A stretch of 62,902 nucleotides of DNA from a virus, in IMG/VR virus record IMGVR_UViG_3300034190_001790, positions 1 through 62,902 of that record; one strand, given 5' to 3'. The notes under the pieces were generated by a model. The model was not told the DNA's origin and did no database searches. It saw nothing but the letters and a program-made list of their open reading frames with translations. Shown here piece after piece: positions 25,401 to 33,238 of this stretch. How positions within the stretch are numbered: position 1 is the first letter of the stretch; each line of letters starts with the position of its first letter. The translations under genes were made by a program, and so were the position numbers.

Positions 25401-27360
25401 CGTCCATATACATAATACCAGTTTCAAAATTTCTATTACTGTGTAAACTTTTTGAATTTGATACATTTGAAAAAGAGATAGTACAATCAGTAGATGTTCC
25501 AACAGGTGGAGGCCCTGCAAGTGTAATGGATGTAAAAGAAAAAGCAAAATACTCATAAACATTAACAATCGTACCCACTCCATCATCATACTGATACTGA
25601 ACCGATGGTTGTTGTATCCTTACTCCTGTTTGAAAAGACTCTACTTTATACCCCTCTTGAGCTGGTATAGGAGCTCCTGTACCTGGATCCCACAAACCTG
25701 CCGTTTTAAAAACGTAATCTGCTGGATATGCAGGAGTAGTAGGTGGTTGTATTAATGCGTAAAATTGATCTGACAAAGAAAAGCCATAAGATGCACCAGG
25801 TGCAATAGGTGTTATAGTTGAGCCTGATGACCCTGGCACTCCAACGCCAAATGCTTCTTGAAACTCTAATGAATTAGTAAAATCAAAAAATGATGCGTAA
25901 GTATTTCTAGCTACTATTCTTACAGTAATTTCTGGCTGATTAGATAAAGTGTTTGTTTGAAAACCAGTGGGAAATAAAGGGCTTGCTGTATCTCCACCTA
26001 AGGCCACATATCCTGAAGATCCAGGAGCATAAGCGGCTGTTGATGTTATTTTTACAGATACAAAAAACTCTGAATTATTTAATATAGGCAGAGGTATATT
26101 AGAGTTTTGCAAAACCCATCTTCCGTATGAAAAGGGAACAGAAACAGGATTAGTTGAGTCTATTTGATTTATTGTGCCAGACGCCAGTAAATCAAAAGAA
26201 ACTGTCTCGCTTTCAATAGCTACTGAAGACCCTTCTGTTGTAAAGTCTATAGGAATTTGTTGTCCGTCAGCCGTAACTATATCATACTGATCTATATAAT
26301 TACCATATATCAATCTATTACCCATTATGGTTTGTGCTTTAGCAAACCTTGGTACATTATCATATAATCTTAACAGCTCATCACTTCCTAATACAGTATA
26401 TATTTTTGAGTTTGTAAAACGAAATGTTTGCTGGTCGTTATCTGACCATCCTAAGTCAGACTTATCAAATCTTTCTATTACATTTATTGAGTTAGTTGCT
26501 GACTCTTTAAAAAGTAATTCTATTGCAATAACAAGAGGGCCACCTGTGTTAAATGTAATGTCAACACTATTGAAAAGGTTTTCCATTCCTTCATTATTTT
26601 GATTTGCCTTATCATATTTAAATTGACCTGGCTCAAAAGCTGGAGTAGTAAACAAAGAAGTAGCACTATATTCATTTTCTCTATATTGATATCTATATGC
26701 AAAACATATAAATTTATCTTTTATATAGTTTTCGTCACCTTCTACATTAGATAAACTTAATATAGGAGTAGGGAGCTCTTCTTCTACAACACCTAAACTA
26801 TTTGTAAATGAAGTAAATCCAGGTGGCTTAACTATTACATTTAATTCTTCGGCTGTTATTTGGTCTCCTGCAACATTAGGTTCAGGATAATTTCTAGTAA
26901 CATTTATTTTTCTAGGAGGATTAAAATCGTCAGTAAAAAATAACAAATCTTCAATTAAATCTATTCCCGTTATTAAATATTGTGGATTAAAATTTAAAAC
27001 AGATTCACTTATTACATGATATGTTGTTGCCTGACTATTGGTGTTGTATGATAATATCATATCAACTTTATTAGTTGCCGACACAGCATTTGTTGGGTCG
27101 TGAACAAACCAATAAATATTTTCTTTTACCCCATCTTCAAACGCACCTATACATTTGGTGTTAGCCGATAAAGTAACGCCTTCGTGTGATATATCAGTTA
27201 GTATTGTGTTTCCTTTAGAGTTTTCAACTGCACCTATTTCTGTGTTTTCAGTTGAACCAAGCCTTACGTTTAATGCATCTATGTATTGTCCTTTAGGTAT
27301 TAAGCGTTCATCAACGCTTTTATTCATTTTACCCGCTATAAAATTAGTGTTAATATCCAT
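22423..27360 (-). CDS. Large tail protein, muzzle/stabilisation-type, 1645 aa
   Basis: The N-terminus (MDINTNFIAGKMNKSVDERLIPKGQYIDALNVRLGSTENTEIGAVENSKGN) matches the start of large tail proteins in crAss-like and related Bacteroidota podoviruses: a 'D-R-L-h-P-x-G-x-Y-x-D-A-x-N' segment followed by 'G-x-x-x-N-x-x-G-N'. The rest is beta-rich with repeated Ig-like and propeller-like stretches, plus a cysteine-rich C-terminal region (DACIGCNPTSNCTEFS). In phicrAss001 the protein at this position forms the tail muzzle. It directly follows two ring/tubular candidates, spacing 1 nt. Confidence 0.65.
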   Translation of the reverse strand: MDINTNFIAGKMNKSVDERLIPKGQYIDALNVRLGSTENTEIGAVENSKGNTILTDISHEGVTLSANTKCIGAFEDGVKENIYWFVHDPTNAVSATNKVDMILSYNTNSQATTYHVISESVLNFNPQYLITGIDLIEDLLFFTDDFNPPRKINVTRNYPEPNVAGDQITAEELNVIVKPPGFTSFTNSLGVVEEELPTPILSLSNVEGDENYIKDKFICFAYRYQYRENEYSATSLFTTPAFEPGQFKYDKANQNNEGMENLFNSVDITFNTGGPLVIAIELLFKESATNSINVIERFDKSDLGWSDNDQQTFRFTNSKIYTVLGSDELLRLYDNVPRFAKAQTIMGNRLIYGNYIDQYDIVTADGQQIPIDFTTEGSSVAIESETVSFDLLASGTINQIDSTNPVSVPFSYGRWVLQNSNIPLPILNNSEFFVSVKITSTAAYAPGSSGYVALGGDTASPLFPTGFQTNTLSNQPEITVRIVARNTYASFFDFTNSLEFQEAFGVGVPGSSGSTITPIAPGASYGFSLSDQFYALIQPPTTPAYPADYVFKTAGLWDPGTGAPIPAQEGYKVESFQTGVRIQQPSVQYQYDDGVGTIVNVYEYFAFSFTSITLAGPPPVGTSTDCTISFSNVSNSKSLHSNRNFETGIMYMDDFGRSTTVLVSPNNTVFFPASESTSINTIVATVNNKPPFWASRYKFFVKPSLGAYNIIYSDAIFTDQFDQGLAWVRLEGDATAIVNKNDILTVKIQSDGQTVPRLITTTVLEVEAKSRGGTGTGQDNNLPSGAPAGLYMLIRPQGFRAQTSANALIDNGYETKKVDSGYGTVSYPCFTTDDSGVVNVFDIPEGSDVQMTFRSWRGYAYFAKCDLNFETVPFRFEVTASSDATNFKDFFDQEGLNPENFMENTGCLDAEAIYYPTAYAIGGGPPAGPEPKVQFWFTSDNYSSATSELFLNVRTVVSPVTGPLRLDLRPVNTEVQITVNRNNNFMAFETKPAVADADLFYESSESYSIKPDINGDLAHYSNDKTGSQNQVISTNTPAIITLPFADCYTFGNGIESFRYKDLSTSNFFVIGERVSAVSNTLFEEADRFAGLTYSGVFSGSSNVNNLNEFNLGLVNFKDCELIFGPIMKLHARQTDILVLQEDRITYVLANKNLISDSTGGGAIVSVPEILGQQIARIEEYGISFNPESFTSWGRDMYFSDTKRGAIIKLTGAELKNDTLEVVSTYGMRSYFRNKFGDQLTTQKLGGYDPYMDEYVFSTNNTPIPMTTETIECGARIQKRNTTVPFSITVDVTSATGNFDVVINPSGGSMDVNVVVVWDGNTTTNNNLTSNTVITINKNKSFPKTATITVTPNAESSYNLFAKCVATQTLNVVKVVLGSPISGLSGNTPQTIHYEYSWSNGQITSSLESEPVSFSPTENVSAYQINTGQSSIGMYPADGSTVTMRSNSIPPDSFVFSDTENRFYVIPDNNLPASSGATFNLALLNTPLGPIVGSNPDSNNVDQIYTATSSAITIGASTQTLYLVWDFRDRRNEDMCYSTIDATDACIGCNPTSNCTEFSASDVQGLFVDACNGGAGIPMRPTNYFHNGTGTFPVVGDKVWKTSGPNPSIPCNQGVIADPGYYYLANGDVMYIQSLTSDVTSILSCP

Positions 27361-27361
27361 G

Positions 27362-28282
27362 CTATTTTATCCATTTATCCTGACCTCTCATGTTCATCAG
27401 CAATCTGCCTGGATGCATATTACTTAACCTTATCTTTGCATTTCTTAACAATGCTGACTTTTCTTTTCTTGCCCTATTAACTATGTATTCTTGTACGCCA
27501 AACTTACTGTTTAACAAAGAATATCTTATGTATGCATATATAAACTCTTCAAATAATTTATTTACATTTATTTCAGAATCATTACCGTTATTCATTCCGT
27601 CAGAAACATACTCTAAAACAACTGATTTACCACTCATATCAGAGCTAAAATATATAGCTCCTTCTTGTTTATTTATTGTAAATACAGGATTTACATTTGC
27701 TGTTTCAGTATTTAATCCAAATCTATCTCCTATGCGTCTTTCAAAATACCAACAACCATCTATACAATACCCCATACAGTTGTTAAATGGCCCTTCACCT
27801 AAATATAGTTTTGCCATACCACCCCCTTGTCTTGATAAATCTACTTGAGAGTTTTCGGGTTTAAGCACATTACCATTTATATCAAACAATATTTTAGCAT
27901 TGTTATCTTGTAGATAAGCACTACTCCACATTGTCTGAATGTTTTCAGTCATCGGATATAAAACGCCATCTCTATAATAAGATATTCTTACATAGTTAAC
28001 ATAATCTTGTGGTAATACAAATCTTATTTGTGAATCTACGGTTAGCTGAAGAATTTTTATTTCTTTCATTGCATCGTAGTTTAATTCCTGTATTCCTCTT
28101 TTTGCATGGAACAATACCTGATATCTTTCTACGTTGTTCAGTATCTCATTATTACCATTATATATTAGCATAAAGTTTTGAACTATATCTTCTAAACTTA
28201 CATACTGATATGAACCCCAGTTTTTTTCTAAGGGAGATACACCGTTGTTTTCATAATATTGATAGTCAGTAATATATGCCAT
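27362..28282 (-). CDS. Tail ring/tubular protein candidate, 306 aa
   Basis: Residues 30-140 (YVSLEDIVQNFMLIYNGNNEILNNVERYQVLFHAKRGIQELNYDAMKEIKILQLTV...LPQDYVNYVRISYYRDG) give the helix-then-beta pattern of gp4/gp11-type tail tube and adaptor proteins, which pack under the portal. The order ring, ring, then large tail protein copies that of crAss-like podoviruses. Starts 3 nt after the stop of the companion gene. Confidence 0.6.
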   Translation of the reverse strand: MAYITDYQYYENNGVSPLEKNWGSYQYVSLEDIVQNFMLIYNGNNEILNNVERYQVLFHAKRGIQELNYDAMKEIKILQLTVDSQIRFVLPQDYVNYVRISYYRDGVLYPMTENIQTMWSSAYLQDNNAKILFDINGNVLKPENSQVDLSRQGGGMAKLYLGEGPFNNCMGYCIDGCWYFERRIGDRFGLNTETANVNPVFTINKQEGAIYFSSDMSGKSVVLEYVSDGMNNGNDSEINVNKLFEEFIYAYIRYSLLNSKFGVQEYIVNRARKEKSALLRNAKIRLSNMHPGRLLMNMRGQDKWIK

Positions 28283-28285
28283 ATG

Positions 28286-29269
28286 TTATACTTGTATTTG
28301 GTTTTCTTGAACCTCTTCTGTAGATCCAAAATTATAAACGTCTGCCTCTCTTATTTCAATTCCAACATACTGACAAATCTTTGCAATTAACCCTGGCTCA
28401 TCAGACAGTGGTAACTCAAAATCTTGAAAGTCAGCTGCGGTTGCATCAAACAAAGGTTCGCCTAAAGTAATGGTTGCGTAAGTCCATTTTGGAGCTTTAG
28501 GATATCTAACGTATTGTGATTTAATTGCACCAGCAGCCTGTATGCTACTTGGATAAACTGTTACAGTGTTTCCATCTAATACATACGCAGGAAATAATGT
28601 GGTAGGTGCTGTTAATGTAGAGCTTGTTAAATAAAACAATTTATTTTGACTTACTCTTTCTACTTCAACTATTGTGTTAGCGTCAAATATACTGTAATTT
28701 TCATTTGGCGGTATAACCGCTGATTGAAAAATATCTGTAGCTAAATTTAATGTAGTAGAACTTACAACATTATTTACAAAAGACTCTGTTAATGTGTCTG
28801 TATTAACCACCAAACTTCCTGTTGCTGGAAAAACTGTAAATCCTGTTACACCTGTGTCAAAACGAGGTGGTGATGTTTGTCCTATTAACGCTGCATTTAT
28901 AAGTTGATTAGGGCTTGTTGATGTAGTAGTTCCAGATGTTAATAGTCTAGGGTAGTGGAATATTTTATTTATTAAATAATAATCAGATGGTAGAGTCCAT
29001 GTATTTGCACCACTAGAAGTTAAAAATGTTTGTACAGAGAAAGAATCAATTACTTCTTCTAAGCCTTTTACTATATCTGCATAACCAGTTCCCGACTGCC
29101 TTAAGTTTTCTCTATTTATATATTGATTGTATTGGTAAAAATAATCTTCAAATAAATCCATCTGTGCCTGTTGAGCATACAGATTGAAGTCTTGAGGAGA
29201 TAAGTATCCGTAATTATTTTTATTTATAATCGCCAATACTGTATTCCTTACGTTATTAATCATAGCCAT
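28286..29269 (-). CDS. Tail ring/tubular protein candidate, 327 aa
   Basis: The N-terminal helical part (NNVRNTVLAIINKNNYGYLSPQDFNLYAQQAQMDLFEDYFYQYN) and following LPSDYYLINKIF resemble small head-tail connector proteins of Bacteroidota podoviruses. An inserted beta-rich, T/S-rich region spans residues 120-240. Transcription appears to restart here: a terminator ends the capsid transcript upstream and a -7 box lies 24 nt before the ATG. Confidence 0.6.
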   Translation of the reverse strand: MAMINNVRNTVLAIINKNNYGYLSPQDFNLYAQQAQMDLFEDYFYQYNQYINRENLRQSGTGYADIVKGLEEVIDSFSVQTFLTSSGANTWTLPSDYYLINKIFHYPRLLTSGTTTSTSPNQLINAALIGQTSPPRFDTGVTGFTVFPATGSLVVNTDTLTESFVNNVVSSTTLNLATDIFQSAVIPPNENYSIFDANTIVEVERVSQNKLFYLTSSTLTAPTTLFPAYVLDGNTVTVYPSSIQAAGAIKSQYVRYPKAPKWTYATITLGEPLFDATAADFQDFELPLSDEPGLIAKICQYVGIEIREADVYNFGSTEEVQENQIQV

Positions 29270-29292
29270 AGAAAATACATTTTAAATATTTA

Positions 29293-29300
29293 CAAATATA
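29293..29300 (-). promoter_or_regulatory. -7 box TATATTTG for tail genes
   Basis: TATATTTG on the minus strand, directly after the terminator at 29,303-29,334 and 23 nt before the tail ring gene. The placement suggests a new late transcript starts here. Confidence 0.4.
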
Positions 29301-29302
29301 AC

Positions 29303-29334
29303 AAAAAAAAAGAGGTCACTTTTTTTGTGACCTC
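29303..29334 (-). terminator. Intrinsic terminator after capsid module
   Basis: On the minus strand GAGGTCAC, seven A, GTGACCTC, then nine T. The stem is eight perfect pairs (plus strand 29,312-29,319 and 29,327-29,334). It follows the 107-aa gene and separates the capsid genes from the tail genes. Confidence 0.9.
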
Positions 29335-29357
29335 TCTTAAATACTTAAGATTTATTG

Positions 29358-29681
29358 TTAAGCTATTGCAATTCCTGTAATTGTTGGAACAGCACCTGCT
29401 GCATCCTCAAGACCTGCTAAACTTAGTCTAAACTTCGGAGAAGTCCATCCTGTTTGTAAAGCTGTTATCATTGCATCTTGAACTGCATCTCTAACACTAA
29501 CATCATTTGCAGCCATAGCCGCTCCTAATGTTAATGTAACTATGTCTTGTGCAGCTGCACCACCATAAGTTAAAGTAACTGTAGTTGTGCTTGCTTGCTC
29601 AACAATAATTACTCCATTAATTGCTACTAATTGAAAAGTCTCCCCTGTAGCTGTAATAGGGATTTCTAGATATTTAATCAT
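29358..29681 (-). CDS. Small beta-rich virion protein candidate, 107 aa
   Basis: Soluble, Thr/Ala/Val-rich beta protein (EIPITATGETFQLVAINGVIIVEQASTTTVTLTYGG) with an alpha segment near residues 60-80. It lies between capsid-module genes, with its own -7 box and a strong terminator right after it, which suggests high separate expression, as for a head decoration or cement protein. This role is inferred. Confidence 0.55.
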   Translation of the reverse strand: MIKYLEIPITATGETFQLVAINGVIIVEQASTTTVTLTYGGAAAQDIVTLTLGAAMAANDVSVRDAVQDAMITALQTGWTSPKFRLSLAGLEDAAGAVPTITGIAIA

Positions 29682-29722
29682 TTTGAAAAATTTTAAGTTA
29701 AAAAAAAATATTACTTGTAGTG

Positions 29723-29730
29723 CAAATATA
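29723..29730 (-). promoter_or_regulatory. -7 box TATATTTG for 107-aa gene
   Basis: TATATTTG on the minus strand, 42 nt before the ATG at 29,681, in the gap after the 249-aa gene. Confidence 0.4.
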
Positions 29731-29736
29731 CCTAAT

Positions 29737-30486
29737 CTATTTGTCTTTCTTCAAGGATCTTTTTAATAGCTTATATGTTTCAATACCTTCATCAGATTGC
29801 ATATAAGATGCTACAATATAATACGGCTCTTCTCCAAAAGGAATTGTTAACATTTTACTTTTGTTTTTAGGTAAATTAAAATACACATCTTTATTATTAT
29901 TCCTATAAGTTAACAATTGAGCTTCAAAAAACTGTGCTACATTATCAGTCATCTCTAGCATTGGATCGTCTAGTATTTCTAAAAACTCATAAGGATAGTG
30001 TTTAGCATACATCAACACATCTCTTTTAAGTTCAGGGATAGACATTTTATCTACCGATCCACCTAAAAACACTCTACATACAGTAATAAGTTTTTCAGTT
30101 TCTAGTCCTCTAGCTAAAATTTGTGCGTCTAACTCTGCTTCTACATTTTCTAATTCTTCTTTAGCTTCTTTCTTTTTATTTATTTCGTAAAAGATCGTTC
30201 CATTACCAGGGTGTAAATGTAAAAACTTTTGTAGAACTTGATTTTGTTTATTAACAACCAGCATTCCTTCTTCAAATACTATTGGTTCTAATATTGCATT
30301 ACCATCTTGCTCATCTTCAAACGGGCTTTTTTGATTTCTTGCATAACGAAGAGGTCTGTTAACTCCTGTTTCTTCATCAAAATATAATAATGGGGATCTT
30401 TTATTGTGGCGTGAGGCTAACATAAAAGCTAAGGGTCTTTTATTACTCACAAGTCTATAGACTTTATTTTCAAATATTGGTTTCAT
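29737..30486 (-). CDS. Capsid-associated protein candidate, 249 aa
   Basis: N-terminal segment FENKVYRLVSNKRPLAFMLASRHNKRSPLLYFDEETGVNRPLRYARNQ is strand-rich; the centre has a charged helix (INKKKEAKEELENVEAELDAQI), and the C-terminus is helical. It follows the major capsid gene and resembles in size and place the auxiliary capsid proteins of crAss-like phages. No specific family is certain. It starts after a terminator that probably lets only part of the capsid transcripts through. Confidence 0.5.
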   Translation of the reverse strand: MKPIFENKVYRLVSNKRPLAFMLASRHNKRSPLLYFDEETGVNRPLRYARNQKSPFEDEQDGNAILEPIVFEEGMLVVNKQNQVLQKFLHLHPGNGTIFYEINKKKEAKEELENVEAELDAQILARGLETEKLITVCRVFLGGSVDKMSIPELKRDVLMYAKHYPYEFLEILDDPMLEMTDNVAQFFEAQLLTYRNNNKDVYFNLPKNKSKMLTIPFGEEPYYIVASYMQSDEGIETYKLLKRSLKKDK

Positions 30487-30510
30487 TTTATTTAATTTTA
30501 ATTTAAGTTA

Positions 30511-30537
30511 AAAGAAAGGGGGGAGGTTGTCCCCCCT
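30511..30537 (-). terminator. Intrinsic terminator after major capsid gene
   Basis: Minus strand: AGGGGGG, ACAACCT, CCCCCCT, then TTCTTTT. A G6/C6 stem is striking in AT-rich DNA (plus strand G-run 30,518-30,523, C-run 30,531-30,536). It lies 25 nt after the capsid stop, so it would cap a highly transcribed capsid message. Confidence 0.8.
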
Positions 30538-30561
30538 ATTCTAAGTAATTATACTACCTGC

Positions 30562-32031
30562 TTATTGCTGGAATATAAAGAAGTTATTCGCTCCTAAAGT
30601 ACATACAGCTCTTTCAGATAAGAAGTTTACTGTCATAGCATCAGTCGTGTTTGTTCTTGCACCACCAGCAGAACCAGTAATCCAAGTTTTATAACGTCTG
30701 TCTTCTGTTTCTGAAGCTCTATATCTTACATGAAGGAATGGTCTCTTTGCATTCTTTCCTAAGATTTGGTCATATACAGTAGTTGAACCAGCTGGAACCA
30801 TAAGTCCATTAACTCGCCCACCTTCTATATCACCTCTCATTGTAGGATCATTTAGGTATTTCCAGTCAGACTTGTAGAAGTCATATCCTCTACGGAATCC
30901 TGTGAATCCTAAATTTAAAGCCATCTCTTTGTCATTATCAAAAAGACCATATGAAGTACCACCTGCTCCGTAAGAGTTTTGTGCTGCTAACATATCATCA
31001 ATATCAAATGAGAAATTTCTGTTTACAAAAAGAACATTTTCTTCGATAGAACCTTGTCTGTCTAATCTCTGAATTACAGAATCAAAACCTGCTAAAGTAA
31101 CTGGGTTACCACCACTCCATACGTTTCCTCTGTTTTCAACTGCCCAGAAAATACCATCAGATCCAGATTGGTTTGCTACTGAAAGACCAAGACCTACATT
31201 TTGAATGAAATCTCCTGCTCCAGAAGCTGCATCCGCTGGTACAGTTTCTACCATTGCAGTTTCTAGGTAATCTTCGAAACGTAATCTAGTTTCATGCTCT
31301 GATTTTAAATACCATAAGTATCCGTTTGCTCCATTTTCAGTTGTAACTTCAATCCAACCGATCTGAGCCATATCAGAACCATTAACTGTATACTGATCTT
31401 TAATAATAATAGGCTTGTTGTCAAATATTAAATCTTGAGATTCGTTAGAACCAACCATTCCAGGTGTTCCTTTTGCGAATTCAGATCCATAAATAAACAT
31501 AGAAGCTGTTGTTCCTGCTCCAGCCCACGCTTGTCCAGTAGCCTCATAGTATCCAACTGTGAATACGTTTGGTGCTGCTGCTGTAGGTGCTACAGTAACT
31601 ACTGCTTTATTATATAAAGTCGTTCCATTTGTTTCAAGTGAAATCATAACTGTCTGACCTTGTCTTATTGCTGCAAAACCATTTGCTGGTGCAGATGACG
31701 ATGGTGGAGACGGTGGATTTACTTGTGCTAAAGGAATAGTCCATGTTGCATTAACAGCTCCTGCTGCTGCTGGAGTTGTCATTGCTGTATACTTACTATG
31801 TAATCTTCCTTGTTCTGCCCACTTAATCAAATCTGAATTAGTTGGCATTTCAGCTCCTACCATTCTTAAGAATGATGCAACTGATCTATTTCCATAACGC
31901 TCAAATTCTTTCTCATAAGTATCTGGTAGATACTGACTTAGAAAGTCAAAGTTTGTTATGTAGTTTGTTCTCGTGGCTACTTGCTGTGCACTTGGCTGCA
32001 AGTCAAAGCCAGGGACTGCTTGTACTGACAT
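30562..32031 (-). CDS. Major capsid protein, 489 aa
   Basis: The 489-aa size, the N-terminus (TRTNYITNFDFLSQYLPDTYEKEFERYGNRSVASFLRMVGAEMPTNSDLIKWAEQGRLHSKY) and the order portal, scaffold-like, this gene, match the major capsid proteins of crAss-like phages (HK97 fold). The Thr/Ala/Pro-rich part near residues 85-175 probably is an inserted surface domain. The N-terminal 'Y-E-x-E-F-x-R-Y-G-N' and 'W-x-E-Q-G-R-L-H' segments are the strongest clues. It ends at a G/C-rich terminator, expected for the most abundant virion protein. Confidence 0.8.
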   Translation of the reverse strand: MSVQAVPGFDLQPSAQQVATRTNYITNFDFLSQYLPDTYEKEFERYGNRSVASFLRMVGAEMPTNSDLIKWAEQGRLHSKYTAMTTPAAAGAVNATWTIPLAQVNPPSPPSSSAPANGFAAIRQGQTVMISLETNGTTLYNKAVVTVAPTAAAPNVFTVGYYEATGQAWAGAGTTASMFIYGSEFAKGTPGMVGSNESQDLIFDNKPIIIKDQYTVNGSDMAQIGWIEVTTENGANGYLWYLKSEHETRLRFEDYLETAMVETVPADAASGAGDFIQNVGLGLSVANQSGSDGIFWAVENRGNVWSGGNPVTLAGFDSVIQRLDRQGSIEENVLFVNRNFSFDIDDMLAAQNSYGAGGTSYGLFDNDKEMALNLGFTGFRRGYDFYKSDWKYLNDPTMRGDIEGGRVNGLMVPAGSTTVYDQILGKNAKRPFLHVRYRASETEDRRYKTWITGSAGGARTNTTDAMTVNFLSERAVCTLGANNFFIFQQ

Positions 32032-32050
32032 AATTAATTTTTTTTAAAAT

Positions 32051-33184
32051 TTATACTCGTTTTATACTTCTAATTTTGAGTCCTCTTCCACTATCATTAG
32101 ATTTTACTGCTCGTATGGTTCTTCCGTCTTTTGTTACGCTTTGTTGTGCTTGTCTAATATCCATATTAATGTTTTTTGATTTTTTTGAAACATTATCTAC
32201 AGTGTCAGACACACCTTGGTCGTAAAAAAACTTTGCATACTTTTCTGGATTCATTGCCATAGATAAAGCTCTATGGTAACCTGCTGCGTCTTTCATCAAA
32301 CCATCGCTGTCCATATATTTATTTAAAAATGTATTAACATCTGATTGCTTGTTTTTTAATTCAGCCGCATCTCCAGGTTTAAAAGTAAAACTCTTTTCCC
32401 CTACATTGAACTCAAAACCTTTGAACTCATTGCTGAAAACCTCGTCAGTTTTCTTGAGAAAATAATCGTATCTTCTAGCATTAGCCTCTTTTGCAGTATT
32501 AGATTTCTCTATGTAACTTTTATAAGCATTTAAACTTTCTTTGTCTGTGTCAGATAATCCACTCCCACTTGACTCAAGAGGAATTTTATACTTATCTTTC
32601 TGTTCATTGAAATATTTTTTTGCTTTCGCAAGTTCTCTTTTTTTAGCTAAACTTAATTTTTTAATAGTTTTTGGTTCATCTATCTCATCATCATAACCAA
32701 AGTTATCATCAATTAAATCTTGAATATCAACAGCATCTAAACCTTCTTCAGTTGCACTATAATATTCTGCTAATAGTTGATCAGAGTCCATGGCATCAAA
32801 GTCTTTTTGTAATTTATAAAAGTCTTCTATACCACGCCCTGTTTCTTTTTTATACTCCATATATGCAGAAACATCTTCTGGTAATTCTAGGTTTGCATCT
32901 TTTTGTGCAAACAATTCATCAACAGATGATATCTCTTTATCATACCTGTTTTTAATATATTTAAGAACGTCTTCGTCACTTAACTCTGACGATGGAGTTA
33001 TTTTTTCTTCAACAACCTTATCTTCAGTTGCTTGTGGTTCCTCGTTTACAGGAACTTCTACTTTTTCCGTTTCATCAACTTTTTGAACCTCTTCAAACTT
33101 TTCTTCATGCTTTGCTAAAAGCTCTTGTTCAATCTGCTGTCTTGATTTTTCTTCTTTTGTAACTTCTTTTACTTTTATTTCCAT
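32051..33184 (-). CDS. Scaffold-like/capsid assembly protein, 377 aa
   Basis: Strongly charged, acidic N-terminal 70 residues (E/K/V-rich, low complexity), then helical regions and a basic C-terminus (GRTIRAVKSNDSGRGLKIRSIKRV). An acidic helical protein between portal and major capsid genes, with a basic capsid-binding tail, is the typical design of a scaffolding protein. No protease motif is seen. A -7 box 21 nt upstream suggests that its transcript also includes the capsid gene. Confidence 0.6.
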   Translation of the reverse strand: MEIKVKEVTKEEKSRQQIEQELLAKHEEKFEEVQKVDETEKVEVPVNEEPQATEDKVVEEKITPSSELSDEDVLKYIKNRYDKEISSVDELFAQKDANLELPEDVSAYMEYKKETGRGIEDFYKLQKDFDAMDSDQLLAEYYSATEEGLDAVDIQDLIDDNFGYDDEIDEPKTIKKLSLAKKRELAKAKKYFNEQKDKYKIPLESSGSGLSDTDKESLNAYKSYIEKSNTAKEANARRYDYFLKKTDEVFSNEFKGFEFNVGEKSFTFKPGDAAELKNKQSDVNTFLNKYMDSDGLMKDAAGYHRALSMAMNPEKYAKFFYDQGVSDTVDNVSKKSKNINMDIRQAQQSVTKDGRTIRAVKSNDSGRGLKIRSIKRV

Positions 33185-33204
33185 TTTATTTAATTTAATT
33201 TATA

Positions 33205-33212
33205 CAAAGTTA
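33205..33212 (-). promoter_or_regulatory. -7 box TAACTTTG for scaffold/capsid genes
   Basis: TAACTTTG on the minus strand, 21 nt before the scaffold-like ATG, between it and the TTTAATTTAATTTAT leader. Fits TAnnTTTG; no -33 box seen. Confidence 0.4.
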
Positions 33213-33238
33213 ATAATAATTATACACCTTTTTTAAGG

